Assembly (NCBI GenBank): GCA_013115135.1
Contig: JABANP010000013.1
Span: forward strand, 1 to 64,000
Length of the DNA: 64,000 bases
Source: Perkinsus olseni
Taxonomy: Eukaryota > Perkinsozoa > Perkinsida > Perkinsidae
Direction: 5' to 3'
Positions 22,450-34,448 of the stretch are shown here, piece after piece (positions within the stretch are counted from its first letter, which is position 1; every line of letters begins with the position of its first letter). Under the pieces are notes generated by a model. It was not told the origin of the DNA, did not search any database, and saw nothing but the letters and a program-made list of their open reading frames with translations. Made by a program: the position numbers and the translations under genes.

Positions 22450-24266
22450 CCCCGACAGCCCTCCAACCTCAGTGACTGAGTAGCTCGCTCCAGCGCCTCC
22501 CTCCTGTCCTGTATCCGCGATTGGGCATCTCTCAGAGACCGATCCAACTTCCTGATACCCTCGGTCAGCTCCGATACCTCCCCCTCATCTTCAGCCTACA
22601 AACAGACTTCTACAACCGTCGAAAGGGTACCCCTGCTGCTTTCGGAGGCCGCCCGCCACTGACCTCGTTTAAGCGATCCACCATGCGTGTCAACTCCCTC
22701 GTCCGCTCCTTCGATGCGGCCTCCGCCAGGCGAAGATCCGATGCCATACAGGCCTGCCGGGACAGGGTAGCCAGGCAAACCTGTAAGTACCTGACGAGTC
22801 ACCATCGCTACTTCAGAATGCATCCCCGACGTTTTGAAGCGTCGATAGAATCCAGTCTAAACTCCATCTGAAGGGATCGTCTCCGTTACACCACTACTGC
22901 TGCCTCCCGCAACTCTCGCAGGCGGAGCGAAGCAAAAATCATCAAAGACCCGTCCTCACATTCTGAGATCATCAACACGGTACTCCAATAGGTTAGCATC
23001 CGCAGCATCCACCATCCGCATCCTCCTAGACGCAGCCTTCAACCCCTCAGAGTGGACCTCCGACTGCCCTGACCACACCAGCAGTCTCTCGAGGACACCA
23101 CCTCGACCCTCACGCCCTAGCTCATCCAGAGCATCGCCGTACCGCCGAAGACACGCTCGGATGCTCCTCCACGATGCCGCCAAGCCAGCCACCTGCAAAA
23201 ACAACAACAGTCGTTCTTCTCGCCGAGCAGACCATACCCTGCCCTCCAGATCCGTCACTTCCCCGCCAAATCAACCTCTGCGAAGGAGGTTCCTTCCTCC
23301 CCCGTACCATCCTCGTCCGCCGTTCGCAACCTGGCTGTGCCTCTCTCATAGCGTCAACGCCAAACCCCTACCCAAGGCTCAGCCAGGCTCTGTTCGCCCC
23401 TCTCCTGAAGCTCCCAACGACTGATTCTAGCAGACCTCGAAGGGGGGTATCAGCGTCCTCAGCATCCGTTGCGATTGGTGTGGTACTCTCATACGCCGCT
23501 TTAAACCTGACAGAAACTCTCCCCCGCCCCGCCCCATCATCCCTACCTACTCACACAGGTTCTCCCAAGAGTAAGTCAAAAATATCGAAAACGGCAGATG
23601 GGCCGAGAAGCCCTCATCAGCAGCCAATCGGAAAAGGAAGAGCTCGAGTAGCAGCCTCATGCCCTCGACCTCGGACGCCGCGAATGAAGACACCACCTGC
23701 AGTCGACTATCAGGCACGAAGCCAACCCGATACGGATACCCTTCTCCCGGGCAGTGGCGGGACTATCCGATCCGGGAAGTCTCTGACAAGGGCCTCTCGA
23801 AGCCACAAGAAATCGGGGAATTTCCGCATAAGGTGGAAATCCTGCACCTCGCCATCTCTGAGGACGCTCGAATCTACCTGACCAGAAAAATCTTTTTTCG
23901 AATTTACCGAAAGAAGCTTTTTTGTCTCGCTCAGTACCCCTGGGGCTCAACCGAGTGGACGATGATGATTCCGAGACTGGATTCCAGATGGCAAGGCCCA
24001 GACCTGTGCCACGAGAACTAAGCACATGAGTTGCGACAGTCTAACTAGTCAGACTACTGTCGGGGTTTATTATGAACCCTCACGCATCGAGTGTTGCGAT
24101 CTAACATGGATCTCTTCCCTACATGATAGATAACAACTTGAGCCAGTCCCTCGCCCGCTGCAGTAACATCGCTTATCCGAATCCTTATCGTCGGATTGGA
24201 AGGGGACTGGGAGGCGGCATTACTCATGAAAAAACGACCAAGTCGGTCGGGATTAATTTCCTGCAA
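22450..24266 (-). CDS. Sorting nexin-like protein (PX domain, BAR-like coiled coil)
   Basis: Multi-exon gene read from frames joined by short GT-AG introns. The start is probably the ATG at 24266 or 24227. A first exon with IRIRISDVTAAGEGLA leads into a PX domain, whose core around 23870-23740 contains DFLWLREALVRDFPDRIVPP, the phosphoinositide-binding proline-rich loop of PX domains. Next come MRLLLELFLFRL (about 23620-23560), an acidic exon ending FRRGANRAWLSLG (about 23500-23380), and helical exons at 23258-22956 and 22800-22470, including SELTEGIRKLDRSLRDAQSR, as in the BAR half of SNX1/2/5-type nexins. Such proteins sort cargo on endosomal membranes. The junction between the first two exons and the C-terminus are unresolved. 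Confidence 0.65.
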
Positions 24267-24639
24267 TTCAACCAGCTGAGAGTCTCAAGTAGGAAGAGAG
24301 GCGAAAACTAATATTCATTTTACGAAACTATCATAAAATCATACCAAATTTTTCGGAAACTATTGGGAAAACCTTAATATGGTACCATGGCCTCCAAGAA
24401 TGGACTGGTTATGGTAATGCCCAGTTGTCTATCATCATCGCCAGCAAACCGTCCAACAAACCGCGAGCATCTTAGGTTGACCCTAGTCAAACACAGAAGA
24501 TGTAGAAGATTCCCGCCAAGGGTTGGGCTGCTGCGCAACACCCCACAAACTAACAGAAACTCTCTCATGCTTGCATCGGTTCCTTGCTCTCCGCTGGATC
24601 AACATTATCGAAACTGAGCAGGGCAAAGATAGCAGAAAA

Positions 24640-24925
24640 AGCTTTACACAGGGACTTACTTTTGCTGTTCATCCTCACCATGAGCGACCACAAGATTCCT
24701 GGCGTCGCTCCCTCGAAGACACGACTTATCAGCAGCATCACGAGGCTCCTGATGCAGTATAGTTCTCACTACGTACCTGAAGAGAACAGCAGCACGCCAC
24801 TTCAATTCAGCAAAGATTCCCCAAGATACTTCTTGGCTGCCATTACGCACGGCAAAGAAAGTGAGACAGAATATCGTCCCAGTATTATTAGAGAAACTCA
24901 TCGTCGTTGAGTCAGATCTGTGCAC
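24640..24925 (-). CDS. Uncharacterised coding exons downstream of uS17
   Basis: Minus-strand frame containing FFAVRNGSQEVSWGIFAELK, apparently spliced by a short intron (GTACGTAG...CATCAG) to an exon with SLVMLLISRVFEGATPG. The composition is hydrophobic and helical, perhaps membrane-associated. No family is recognised and neither end is defined. An alternative is that this is 3' untranslated sequence of the uS17 gene. Confidence 0.3.
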
Positions 24926-24969
24926 CTTCTTGCTATCTTGCTATTTCTCAACGGTTGGCAATAGTGACA

Positions 24970-25384
24970 CTAAGTTTGGCCCTCCCGGCTCGAGATAGCT
25001 GTAACAGGTGCCCTCCGAAACGGTCGACTATCGCCTGGCAACGTTGAACGCGGAAATACACCCACAAGCGAAAGTAACAACTCGACCACTTACGTTTTCA
25101 TTGGCCCCATTCTGTACCCCAACGGCTGGACCTGCACGATGTCACCCAGCCGACACTCAGAGTTCTCGTCATGCGCCCACACCTAGAGAAGCGTATCTTT
25201 GGTCTCTGCTTTAAGCTAGGATCAACCTAAGATACCTCTCTTTCACTACCTTCTTTGTATAGCGGAAGGTCTTCTTGTAGCGCATGACGTGCATGAATCG
25301 ATCGCAGAATACTCGAACACTTTTGGGATGCTTGTCGTTCACAACAAAGCCAATCATCTCATTACCAGGCATCTTATTTTTCAT
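24970..25384 (-). CDS. Ribosomal protein uS17, bacterial/mitochondrial type
   Basis: Three exons (25384-25250, 25182-25094, 25027-24970) give 93 residues with a consistent frame. uS17 binds 16S-type rRNA in the small subunit. The bacterial-type signature is clear: [20 protein letters not shown], then [10 protein letters not shown], then [16 protein letters not shown] nuclear, intron-containing bacterial-type uS17 is most simply the mitochondrial ribosomal protein. The start is the ATG three bases into the first exon; a further 5' intron ends at 25387. The last exon is short and less certain. The 67-nt first intron and the upstream intron both contain the dispersed ATCTTAGGTTGA sequence in sense orientation. 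Confidence 0.82.
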
Positions 25385-25387
25385 ATC

Positions 25388-26575
25388 TGACAAGCATCAA
25401 CCTAAGATCCGCTAACTCCCTCACAGTTTACCAACTGCCTGATCCAGAGTTAAAGCCACAAAAATTTTCTTCCTTTGTTAAAACCCAGGAAAGACATGTA
25501 ATGATAGTATTGAGTAACAAATAACCTTTCCCATTGATCCTTCGCCGAGGCCAGCCAACTCAGGAACTTCAAAACATCTTTCCGTGACGAGCCAGCCGTC
25601 GAACAATTCAAAAAGGAAGTACTGCGAGTAGCAGTTCTCTGTACTACTTTCTCGCAGTGGTGAGCGGCAGTACACCAGCTGCTCGACACGAACAAGGCAC
25701 GCCCCCAGGGCAAGACGACGATCCTTAGTAAACTTCACGACGGAATCCAAACAAAAATAGAATCGTCACCAAATCACCTTCGCTTGCAAACTTTTCAAAA
25801 AGGTAGCTTAACCCAGCACAGGCTCCTACAAGGCGATTCCCTCTTCCGTCTTTGTCTTCCGCAATCCGTGATTATTGCCTCCCAGCGATAATCAATTTCA
25901 AGGAACGGAATGAACGAGAATAAGCAGCTCCCCCTCCCCCAGACTACATGTCCGCAGATACCCCGCCGTCTGCCTTTGCCAATACTTATAGTGCCAATTC
26001 AAGGCGACTGTTGACCGAGTGAACATATCGAAAGACAGTTAAACTAAGGGATGGGGCTGGCTGCCACTAGCAATAGTCGAGAACTGTCTGCCATCTTTTC
26101 AAAGCGTGCAGCCTCTCTCAATGCGCGCAAATGCAAAGTTCAACGCCGTTGAGCACATAAGTATATTACATACTAACCAATAGATAATATTCAGATTATC
26201 TGAATCAGATATCATATGCTAGTATTAGTATTCCTCTAAACCATATTTCGGCCTATAAGTTAGACTCAAAGCGGATGACCTCGCCACGATGAGCTCTGTG
26301 TTGCATCATTCAGCTGGATGCTGCTGGACGAACAGACCCCGGGCTGTGACCAACTCCTTAAGCTGGGGCTGGTCGTGCCAGCGCCGAGTTGCTGTTCGAC
26401 AGATAGCCCGAAATAATTCCCAATCATTGCATTAACACCGACCCGGGCGGTCCTGATCATGGCCACCACAGCACGACGGGCGGAAGAAAACATTTCGGCT
26501 GCTCCGACCTGCTGCTGCTGCTGCCAACGCCCTACAACTATCGACTACCCCCAGCCCTATGCTCACCAGAAAAGA
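25388..26575. other. Gap between uS17 and the next minus-strand exons
   Basis: Probably holds 5' exons or the promoter of uS17 (short frame starting MSFLGFNKG near 25495). Otherwise AT-rich sequence near 26160-26240 and a frame at 26266-26493 of unclear status. No gene can be supported. Confidence 0.35.
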
Positions 26576-26840
26576 TCACACAAGAACGATTACATCGGGG
26601 TCGTTGAAGAAGTGGTCAAAGCATGGAAACTCAGCTTGAGAAGCCCCACACAAGGAGTTCATCAGCGTAACGGCAATTCCCTCGAGGTCCTTATGGTTGA
26701 CAGCGGTGGTATGCTCCTCAATCAGAGTCTCGTGAACACAACATGCACATCAAGACGTGCAATACCTCACCAGGATCACGTGTCACGCGCGTAATATCAT
26801 CAATAACCATCGAGCGGCGCTCCATCGAGAACCGAGAAAT
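26576..26840 (-). CDS. Uncharacterised two-exon 3' end of a gene
   Basis: An exon ending at 26766 (contains MERRSMVIDDITRVTRD) joins in frame across a ~37-nt candidate intron to an exon from 26728 to a TGA at 26576 (contains HKDLEGIAVTLMNSL and FDHFFNDPDVIVLV). The frame is clean and the composition globular. The 5' end is not defined and the long plus-strand frame opposite (26743-27396) is judged to be a shadow. No family recognised. Confidence 0.35.
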
Positions 26841-27186
26841 AATAATTGTTAGGGACTACCATGCAAGAGGCCTGTTGTGGAGTAACTGCGTCCCGCCCAA
26901 CTTCCACGCAGCGATTAATGTGTATCGCTATTATAAGTCAATTATCACCTGCGGCATTCATGAAGCCCTCACCAATTCTGTAATACTCTCCACACATCTT
27001 ATTAAACGAACCTCCGTATTTGTTCCTGATGGCTACTCGAATCAATGCACAGATTTTCCCCCTAGCTCGATAACACAGCTATACCAACTTTTCCACAACT
27101 CGTGTGCCAACCGTCCATGCCCTCACTTAACAACAAGTCGTAATGAATACATTCACAACATCAACATGAGAACACCAGCACAGCCT

Positions 27187-28024
27187 CTACTTCTGCTCCA
27201 CAAGCATGGCAGTTGGCCATTTGCTCGACCGCTCCAGAACAAATTTGGGCAACCACTCCTGGCCCGATTTGTAATCCTCAGCAGGGGTGTTTTCAATATG
27301 ATCAGCCATGCCCCTGCAATCAGTGGCGTTGAACTTGGCCTCGAGATCCCCCAGGAGGTGGTCGAAAGGGTTGATGTCGCCAAGCAAGGCGTGTAGCTCC
27401 TCCTTGCCAGCTGTCTCATCGAGTCCTTCATCGTCTCCCCTTCCCGAACCGATCTTAAGTCTGAACGTACCATCGCCGAGAGCGCTGAAAAAAGGCGGCG
27501 AATCGCTCAACATGAAAAAAGGGGCGTAGAGATCTGTGAACCATCATTAATTCGAGGGCGTCATCCCAATCGGCGATGAGCTCACAAGACGCAGAGCTCC
27601 GACAGAGCTAATGGCCTTCCACAACGAATGTCAACCAAGAAGTCACTTTTCCACTTAGATATGGTCATGCTACCTGTAAGAAAGGCTGATCTTTCCGTCC
27701 TCATTGGGAACCTCCGTCGAAATGTAAAAAAAGTTATCCTTCCTCCCATAACGAGGGTCTGTCGAGCTGCCGATCGAGACTTCGTAAGGCTTGCCAGCGG
27801 TGAAGTAATTGATAGTGCACAGATGCGACCACGGATCAGGCTCGAAAGCGTCAATCCTGCGCTGGACGGCGGCGGCGGGCGCCGAGGCCTGAGGGGCGAT
27901 TAGTAGCCACACGATGTCACGTCAGGCGCCCTACTCTCGAGGTGGCGGTCTTCAACGCCATCACGCTCGAGTTCAAAACCAGCACCAGTGACGAGAAGGA
28001 GTTCATCATCATCATCTTCATCAT
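27187..28024 (-). CDS. Secreted protein of the NPFYHLL family, member 1
   Basis: Three exons (28024-27935, 27888-27674, 27484-27187) join to 200 residues with all phases consistent. Exon 1 encodes a Met-rich start and signal peptide ending near VMALKTATS. Exon 2 holds a cysteine-containing module (HLCTINY, then KPYEVSIG). Exon 3 holds GDINPFDHLL, a single Cys in NATDCRGMADHIE, and a charged segment ending in WLPKFVLE. The same exon structure and motifs recur at 28864-29555 and 35330-36056. No known domain is recognised; a lineage-specific secreted family is inferred. Stop codon TAG. Confidence 0.75.
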
Positions 28025-28155
28025 TACGAAATAAGACTGTTGAAAGGTCGTAGAGGCTGCTGAGTGCAACAGGATAGGCTGGTAGAGGGAAGAGAGATGA
28101 AACTGCTAACTAGTGGAAGCCGAGAGGGAAAGTAGCGGTTGGCCACCATCGTCGA

Positions 28156-28695
28156 TTAATCACGGCGAACTCTATAGCATAGATAAAGAATGAGGAGCTC
28201 ATGTGGAATGAGTTTGGCCCAGTCCGGCGTCTGATGGATCTGAGGCCTCAACACATGGTTACAGGAATATATCATGCCGATGTCATTCGAAGTCTGAAGG
28301 AGGGTATATCCAAGAGTCGCTCCCGACCACTTCCGTCGAGCCAGCCTACGACCTAGAGTCTCTACACCCGCCTCATGCATCCTCAACAGCATCGTGAAGG
28401 ATGGAAATTCCCCACCCCGCTCGAAAAACAGCTAGACAGCAAGAAATTCCGTTCGCCATCTTGAACACCTTCGTTCGAGCTCACCATAATCGTGCGCGAA
28501 TTATTCACAGTCGTTCTATTTCCCTCATAATCCCCTCCATCAGCTCACTGCCACTCGGACGATCCCCCCTCCCGCCGCTTCCAGCCAGTCCCTTTCGACC
28601 ACAACGAGCGTGGCGTGAGTCGGGTCCGCTGGACAAGCCCCTTCCAACCGAGACGCCAACACGCTTACCTCTGGGGGGAATAACGGAGGATCCAT
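28156..28695 (-). CDS. Uncharacterised gene between two family members
   Basis: Starts with an ATG at 28695 (MDPPLFPPE). That frame is open to 28540 and contains ATLVVVERDWLEAAGGGI, with a likely donor at GTGAGC. A second likely exon at 28392-28156 contains MHEAGVETLGRRLARRKW and GYTLLQTSNDIGMIYSCNHV. Whether both belong to one gene is uncertain. No signal peptide or recognised domain. It begins 168 nt downstream of the stop of the next gene on the same strand. Confidence 0.4.
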
Positions 28696-28863
28696 GAGCA
28701 ACGACAAGATCATCACCATTGATGAGCATGTAGGATCTCGCCAGAATGTCTTAGGGTACTCAACGAAACGCTGTCGTTGAGCTTGATAAACATCACCATC
28801 AACACGGACATGGATAAAGTAGTTTCCTCTTCGACCGATGCAGTTTTATGAGTATGAAAGACT

Positions 28864-29555
28864 CTACATGAAGAAAGCAGGCCAGGATTTTTCCTGTAAA
28901 TACTGGACGACCCACGCCATCCCTGGTTCATAATCATCCACTGGGTGCTCCTCGATGTAGTCAGCCATGTCTTCGCACTGTGTCGATTCAAAGTCGTCGC
29001 GTAAGGTACCCAGAAGGTGGTAGAAAGGGTTCACGTCTCCCACTTTCGAGTGAACTTTCTCTTTCTCGCCAGTCTCCCCAACGACCCTTCCCTTCTTCCC
29101 AGAGGACATCACCATCTGATATTCACTGCCGTTAGACCTGATACCAAAATTACTTCAACAAAATCTTCAAACGAGCAGATGACCCTTACGTGTAGGAAAG
29201 CATCGCCTTGCGGCCGTTATTGGCGGTGAAAGTGGCTCTGATCCCGAAGAGCTCTTCTTCGTCGTACTCTTCCGAAGCGGGCAGATGCATGATGCGGAGG
29301 GTGTAGGGCTTCTCGCTCACACCCACATACCTAATCTTGCAGATCGTTTCATTACCCTCCGAGGTACTCAGAGATGTCTTGCGGGTCGGAACCTTCCTAG
29401 GGGCGACCTAAGATTAATGGCCAAATGCAACTATGCATGTCCGTCCTCACATGTCCTCCTTCTTGCCGTACCAGTGAGGTTGCCTTCAGAGCCATCACCC
29501 CCGAGCTGCTTAGAGTCGACACCAAGGACAAGACACAGAGGAGAAAGACGGTCAT
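28864..29555 (-). CDS. Secreted protein of the NPFYHLL family, member 2
   Basis: Three exons (29555-29472, 29407-29190, 29137-28864) join to 191 residues in consistent phase. Exon 1 is a signal peptide (MTVFLLCVLSLVSTLSSSG). Exon 2 has ETICKIRYVG and EKPYTLRIM, aligning with member 1. Exon 3 has GDVNPFYHLL, a single cysteine in STQCEDMADYIEEHP, and ends in KSWPAFFM. The intron before exon 2 ends ATCTTAG, directly followed by GTCG, which resembles the dispersed ATCTTAGGTTGA sequence used as a real 3' splice site. Confidence 0.78.
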
Positions 29556-29612
29556 TAGAGAGCACGGAACAGGGTAAAGCACTGTGTTGATGGAAAAAGA
29601 AATACAGGTATG

Positions 29613-29642
29613 AACAACAACAACAACAACAACAACAACAAC
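29613..29642. repeat. (AAC)n microsatellite
   Basis: Ten uninterrupted AAC trinucleotides just upstream of member 2 of the secreted family. Confidence 0.95.
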
Positions 29643-30576
29643 CCGTAGCAGCCGAGCTCCCTTCTCCGTGGCCGCTTACCCAACAGTCCGTAGACGCAGT
29701 GGCAGAGCATTGCGGCTCTGCAGTAGGCTAGTATCGATTCAATTTCGTGGCGCGCGGGAAAGGACTAGATCGTCTAATAGCCCCTCACAGAAAACTACAG
29801 TCGTTCTCATCAACAACTTCCACCCCACCCTGACAGCCTCCGAAAGTCGCAGTCCCGTCTACCTTGCATTAGTAGCGGAAATATACTAGAGCGCTCGAAG
29901 GAACGCAAGACAGCAAGAGGCCACCTTACTCCGGTAAGCTACCCTGCCGCCGCCGCTGCTGAATGAACTGTGTTAACCACTATGACCTCACGTTAAGAGG
30001 ATCTGACTTCTACTTGACTACCTCCTTCAAATTTTCCAGAAAAAATTCAACGAAGTTGTCCTTCTATTTTACCTTGAAAATTTCGTTTTGAAATAAATCG
30101 TTTCAAATTGAAGTCTCCCCAGTTGAAAGAAGGGTATAGAACTTGAAATCACAACCTCTTGACGGTGTGGTAGCAACAGCGTCATGCTGAGCAGGACCAA
30201 CTCTGTATCGTAATTCTATTATTGTCTCCTTCAATACAACAGATGCTCCTGGAGGCGACGACGATCGCTCTTTCATAGCCGATTAAAATACAGATCAGCT
30301 CTTCGAGAGAGAAAGGGTCTCCTTCAGAGAGGAGCATTCCCGGCTCAACTCAGAAACCACTCACACCACTACTAACGCTAATGGCGATAACCACGGTCGT
30401 TGTGACAGTTTTGGTGGCGCATATTTTGGCGTATTGTCCTTCGCAATGATCGTGCTCCTAAACACCATTCCATCAGTCTGCCTTAATTTTCATACCACTC
30501 CTCGCCCCAATAAGTGGCTGCTTCGAAGATACCATCATCGAGTATAGCGCCGTACCTCCACAAGATCCTAGGCTCT
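29643..30576. other. Intergenic, AFG2 3' end to secreted family member 2
   Basis: No supported gene. Short frames only, AT-richer around 30030-30130. Confidence 0.5.
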
Positions 30577-33500
30577 CTACTCACGGCGACCACCCCCCAC
30601 CATCAGAGCGCAAACTCCGAACCACCAAGAGAAACGTTTGGAAACAGCAGAACTTCGAATCATCAGCCTCGGCCCCGCTCCGCCAGATTGCTTTTCAGCA
30701 TACTCGACATACGCCTGGGCCAGCTCCTCCGTGATACGCGGCTGCACTCTAGACAATCCCTCATCTATCAGGCTACGAGTCAACGTCATCTCACCGGACC
30801 TGAGTACAAAATACAAATACAAAAATCGCTTCGCTCCGCTGTTGAGGCTCACTCATGATGATCTATCTCTCGCCGTACTGCGGCCATGCAGCCTTCTCGG
30901 ACCACTGCGACGATCTCCGCTCCGCTGTAGCCTTTGGTCGCCGAGACGAAGTGCTCAATGTCATCACCATCGCTCACAGTGGCATGGGGCACCTGAAATA
31001 ACGAGTGTGGGAGCGAGGCAGAGCGGAAGGGTGAATGACATGCCATGAAAATACGAAATTCGCTGCGGAGACCGTTGCCCCAAAGGAGCTGCTCCCCTGC
31101 GGAAACCTATCCAATCCTCGTTAGTTTAGAAAAGTAATTGATAGATGGAGACTGAGCAAGCCTGTCTTGTGCTGAATACTCAGGATTACAAGCCCACTCG
31201 AGTGATGATCACAACGATGCCAAGAATAGTCCAGCGCGGAGGAGATTGAAGACAAGCGCGACATAAACAATAATAATCAACAACTGTGTAAACTGTTGGT
31301 CCACTATATCTGCCCGACGCCCTGAACCTACCTTCCCCAGAGCCCCTTTCCAGATCTCCCGTCTAGCATCATCGTCCGGCAGAGGGACGTGAACAAGGCG
31401 ATCGATTCTCCCCGGTCTCAGAAGGGCTGGATCCATCGCCCAGGGACGATTAGTCGCAGCAATGAGCACAACACCTGTGCGTCGAAATCCATACCACATT
31501 TCCCACAACTCATCCACCGACCTGCGCCCGACTGTCCTCCGACTCCATCGAGCTCCGTGAGTAGCTGCGCTAGAACTCGATCAGCAATCCCTCCACCGCC
31601 CGTTGCCCTGCATGCCGAAATCCGTCACGCGCCACGAAATTATGTACCGACCTCTCCTGTCCGATGGCATCAACCTCATCTATGAAAACGACCGTGGGGG
31701 CGGCCTGACGAGCCTTCCGGAAGAGATCTCGGACCTTCGCCTCGGAGTCCCCGACCCACTTCGAGAAAAGCTCGGGGCCTGACAACAGTAATGACGGAAA
31801 TACTAAATACGACCAACTAAACAACTTCGCATGCTCCTCTAAGTTACTCAACAGGTTAAAGTCACAGCGGTAGCATAAAATTCATATCGTATGAGCGCAT
31901 ACTACCTCACTGGACCAACTGGGAGTTCGCGGAAATGTGGTACTGCTCAGCAGAGCGATAATCCCCACTCCCCACCTTTGATGCTGATAAAGTTCATCTC
32001 CGTTTCCGTCGCCACCGCACGAGCCAGCATCGTCTTCGAGCAGCCCGGGGGACCGTACAACAGGATACCTCGGGGAGGGGCAACCCTGACCAACAGACCA
32101 CCATCATCATACTACTACGCAGTCAACACCACTACTACTACGACTAGTACTGATGTATTGAGTAACGGATAATCAGCTCATACTCGCTGAAAATTTCCAC
32201 CCTTCAGGTTGAGGGAGATACCGTTATCTCACAATAATAAGAACTACTACTACCCCATCTGAGCGAACAGATCGCCATGGGTGAGCGGCCACACGACAGC
32301 CTCCACCAACCGTCTCTTCACGTCCTCATAACCTCCTATATCCGACCATCGCGTCCGAGCCACCTGAACAATAACCATCACAATCGCCAGGAGTAGCGAT
32401 TGGAGTGGTACGCTCATCCACAGTCCTCCTACCTCCACAATAAGCTCCTTCAAGGCACTAGGTTTGATGTACTTCTGAGCCTCCATGACGTGACGCAGCC
32501 CCACACCCGCTGTAGACCCCTCATTCATGGCAAGGGCGCAAGCACGAGACAATAAAGCCTGGCCAGTAGCATAAAAACGTCACGCGCCACGAAATTCGCT
32601 CAAGTAAATTCACCTTCAGATCGGCTCCCACAAAGCCGTGAGTTTTCCTTGCCACCTCGTCGAGGGAGGGGCGGAGGCTGTCCTGCACTGCCTTGGGAAA
32701 CTCACGACGAAGGATGACTCTGACGAGGCAAGCGACGTTGATTTCTTCTGGGAATGTTCGATTGTGGGCGCAGGAGAGAATCTTAGGTTGATGCATGGGA
32801 TTGATACTACTCAAGGATATCCTTCCGTCCGCCCTCGTCCGGTACGCCGACGGAAACTTCGAGCTCGAAGCGTCCGGCTCGACGGGCTGCTGGATCGATG
32901 GCATTAGGCCTATTAGTGGCACCCAAAACGACCAAGGGGGGATTCGAACCTGTGCGAGAAAATAAGCACCAGCCTTGATCGAGATGATTCCACCACTACA
33001 CCAAAACATCGCAGACGCACCTTGACTAGGTAGGCCAGCTCCATCCATCTCCGTCAATAATGAGGCGACCATCCTCCTCTCAGCCTCCGTCCCCGTGCTG
33101 CTGCCCCTACCCTCCCTGTCGGGGCAAACGGCGTCCACCTCGTCAATGAAGATCAAGGAGGCTAGGCCCGACTCCCGACACCGTCCAAAGAGACTAAAAT
33201 ATATACAACATATCATGTATATGCGGAGAGGTAGGGCGCCATTTGCACACGCAAGGATAGTATCCAAGACCATTCCGCCAACAACCCAGGTTCAATCCCA
33301 AGAACCGTCTGTATTAACTACATTCAAACTTCCTGCAACGTTAACAATCGCAGCTGCTCAGCCCTCCCCATCACCTATGGACCGCCGCCTCGCCTTTGGT
33401 GGTGAGCTCGGTGGACTTGACTAATTCGACGTGGATCGGCGTACCCGCAGCCTGAATACGCAGCTAGTACGTTCAATATGCGAAAAAATTAATAAACTTA

Positions 33501-34448
33501 ACGACAAAGTTTGAGACAGAATAATGCATCCAGTTCTGGTATATTCTCCTCAACGGGCGCCAACCAACTCGCGGAAAGAACAATTTCAACAATTTTATCC
33601 TCCAAAAAAGAAAAACAGCCCGGGTGTTTGCACTAACCGCCGGCTACCTTCCCAGCCTCCATCCCCCAATATCACCTGTAGCTCCTCCGCCACAGCTGAT
33701 GCCAACAACGACTTGCCCGTCCCTGGCGGCCCGTACAGCAGAACCCCTCTCGGCGGCGTTACCCCGAACTTTGCATACTTGCCGGGGTCGCACAGAGGCC
33801 CTTCCAACACACGAGACAATCTCCTGTATAGTTCCCGCTAGACCACCAACTCTGTCGAATCCCCCGGACTTTCTTTTCTTCCGATTTCACCTTTTCCTTC
33901 GATAATTCGACCTTCAGATCAGTATCGGCCGTGACCAGCCCCCAACCCGTCGAACCATGCTTAGTGGAGAAGCGAGTAACTCTACCATTGATGACGACAG
34001 CCACGTCATCATCCGGACTTAGCACGTATCCTGCTATGCACCTTGAGAGGTAGTTCACCATCTCCTTGGGAAGCTGCTCCCCGCAAACCTCGCCCAGATG
34101 GGTATCCTCACACGTGAGCTCGATTTCTGATAGATCCTCGAAATCTTGCCGAAACTTGCTCACTTGCACTTTCTCAAACCCCATCCATGCCGGACAGTAT
34201 ACCTTCGCACCCTTCAGTTTCCCCACGATACTACACACTGCCACTTTCCTCCGTTCAGGATGGCCCTTCTCCGTGATGAGGACCAGGGATCCATCCGAGG
34301 CACCGGCATTTTTCCCGACAACTTGAGAAACTCTCACCCTCCTCGCCACGGCTGTATCATCAGGAATGACGAGGACGTGACTCTCCTCCTCCTCGTCAAC
34401 TGCATCCGCCACAGGCCGGCCTGCTGGACTTGACGAGGCTCGGGTCAT
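30577..34448 (-). CDS. AFG2: AFG2/SPATA5-type double AAA ATPase
   Basis: About 13 exons on the minus strand: 34448-33676 (interrupted), 33451-33375, 33193-33021, 32949-32811, 32719-32614, 32558-32433, 32363-32254, 32085-31976, 31778-31652, 31607-31522, 31474-31332, 30992-30853, 30799-30577. An N-domain precedes D1 (Walker A GPPGTGKS, Walker [10 protein letters not shown], then LGATNRP) and D2 ([24 protein letters not shown], and [10 protein letters not shown]). GPPGCSKT is characteristic of AFG2/SPATA5 rather than CDC48 or NVL. The family releases Rlp24 from pre-60S ribosomes. The C-terminus [16 protein letters not shown] fits. Between the N-domain and D1 the conserved frame shifts twice by one base (near 33861 and 33812), so either the gene is damaged or the sequence has indels. 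Introns are 44-340 nt; three carry dispersed motifs. Confidence 0.88.
31608..31651 (-). other. 44-nt AFG2 intron carrying the CGCCACGAAATT element (antisense)
   Basis: Removing these 44 bases joins GQER to [20 protein letters not shown], the expected AAA sequence, so the intron is well supported. Plus-strand bases 31624-31641 read GTCACGCGCCACGAAATT. Confidence 0.85.
32559..32613 (-). other. 55-nt AFG2 intron carrying the same element (antisense)
   Basis: The exon before ends GFVGADLK and the exon after begins [11 protein letters not shown], restoring the D1 small domain. Bases 32579-32596 are identical over 18 nt to the element in the 31.6 kb intron, while the rest of the two introns is unrelated. 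Confidence 0.85.

Noticed and set aside
26743..27396. 217-residue plus-strand open frame
   Set aside because: It overlaps well-supported minus-strand exons of secreted family member 1 and lies opposite further protein-like minus-strand frames; its composition (His, Ile, Thr, Asn rich) is typical of an antisense shadow.
32950..33020. A tRNA gene with A and B boxes on the minus strand
   Set aside because: The B-box part lies across an AFG2 splice junction and codes SNPPL; no acceptor stem or T stem pairs. Kept only as a tRNA-like hint.
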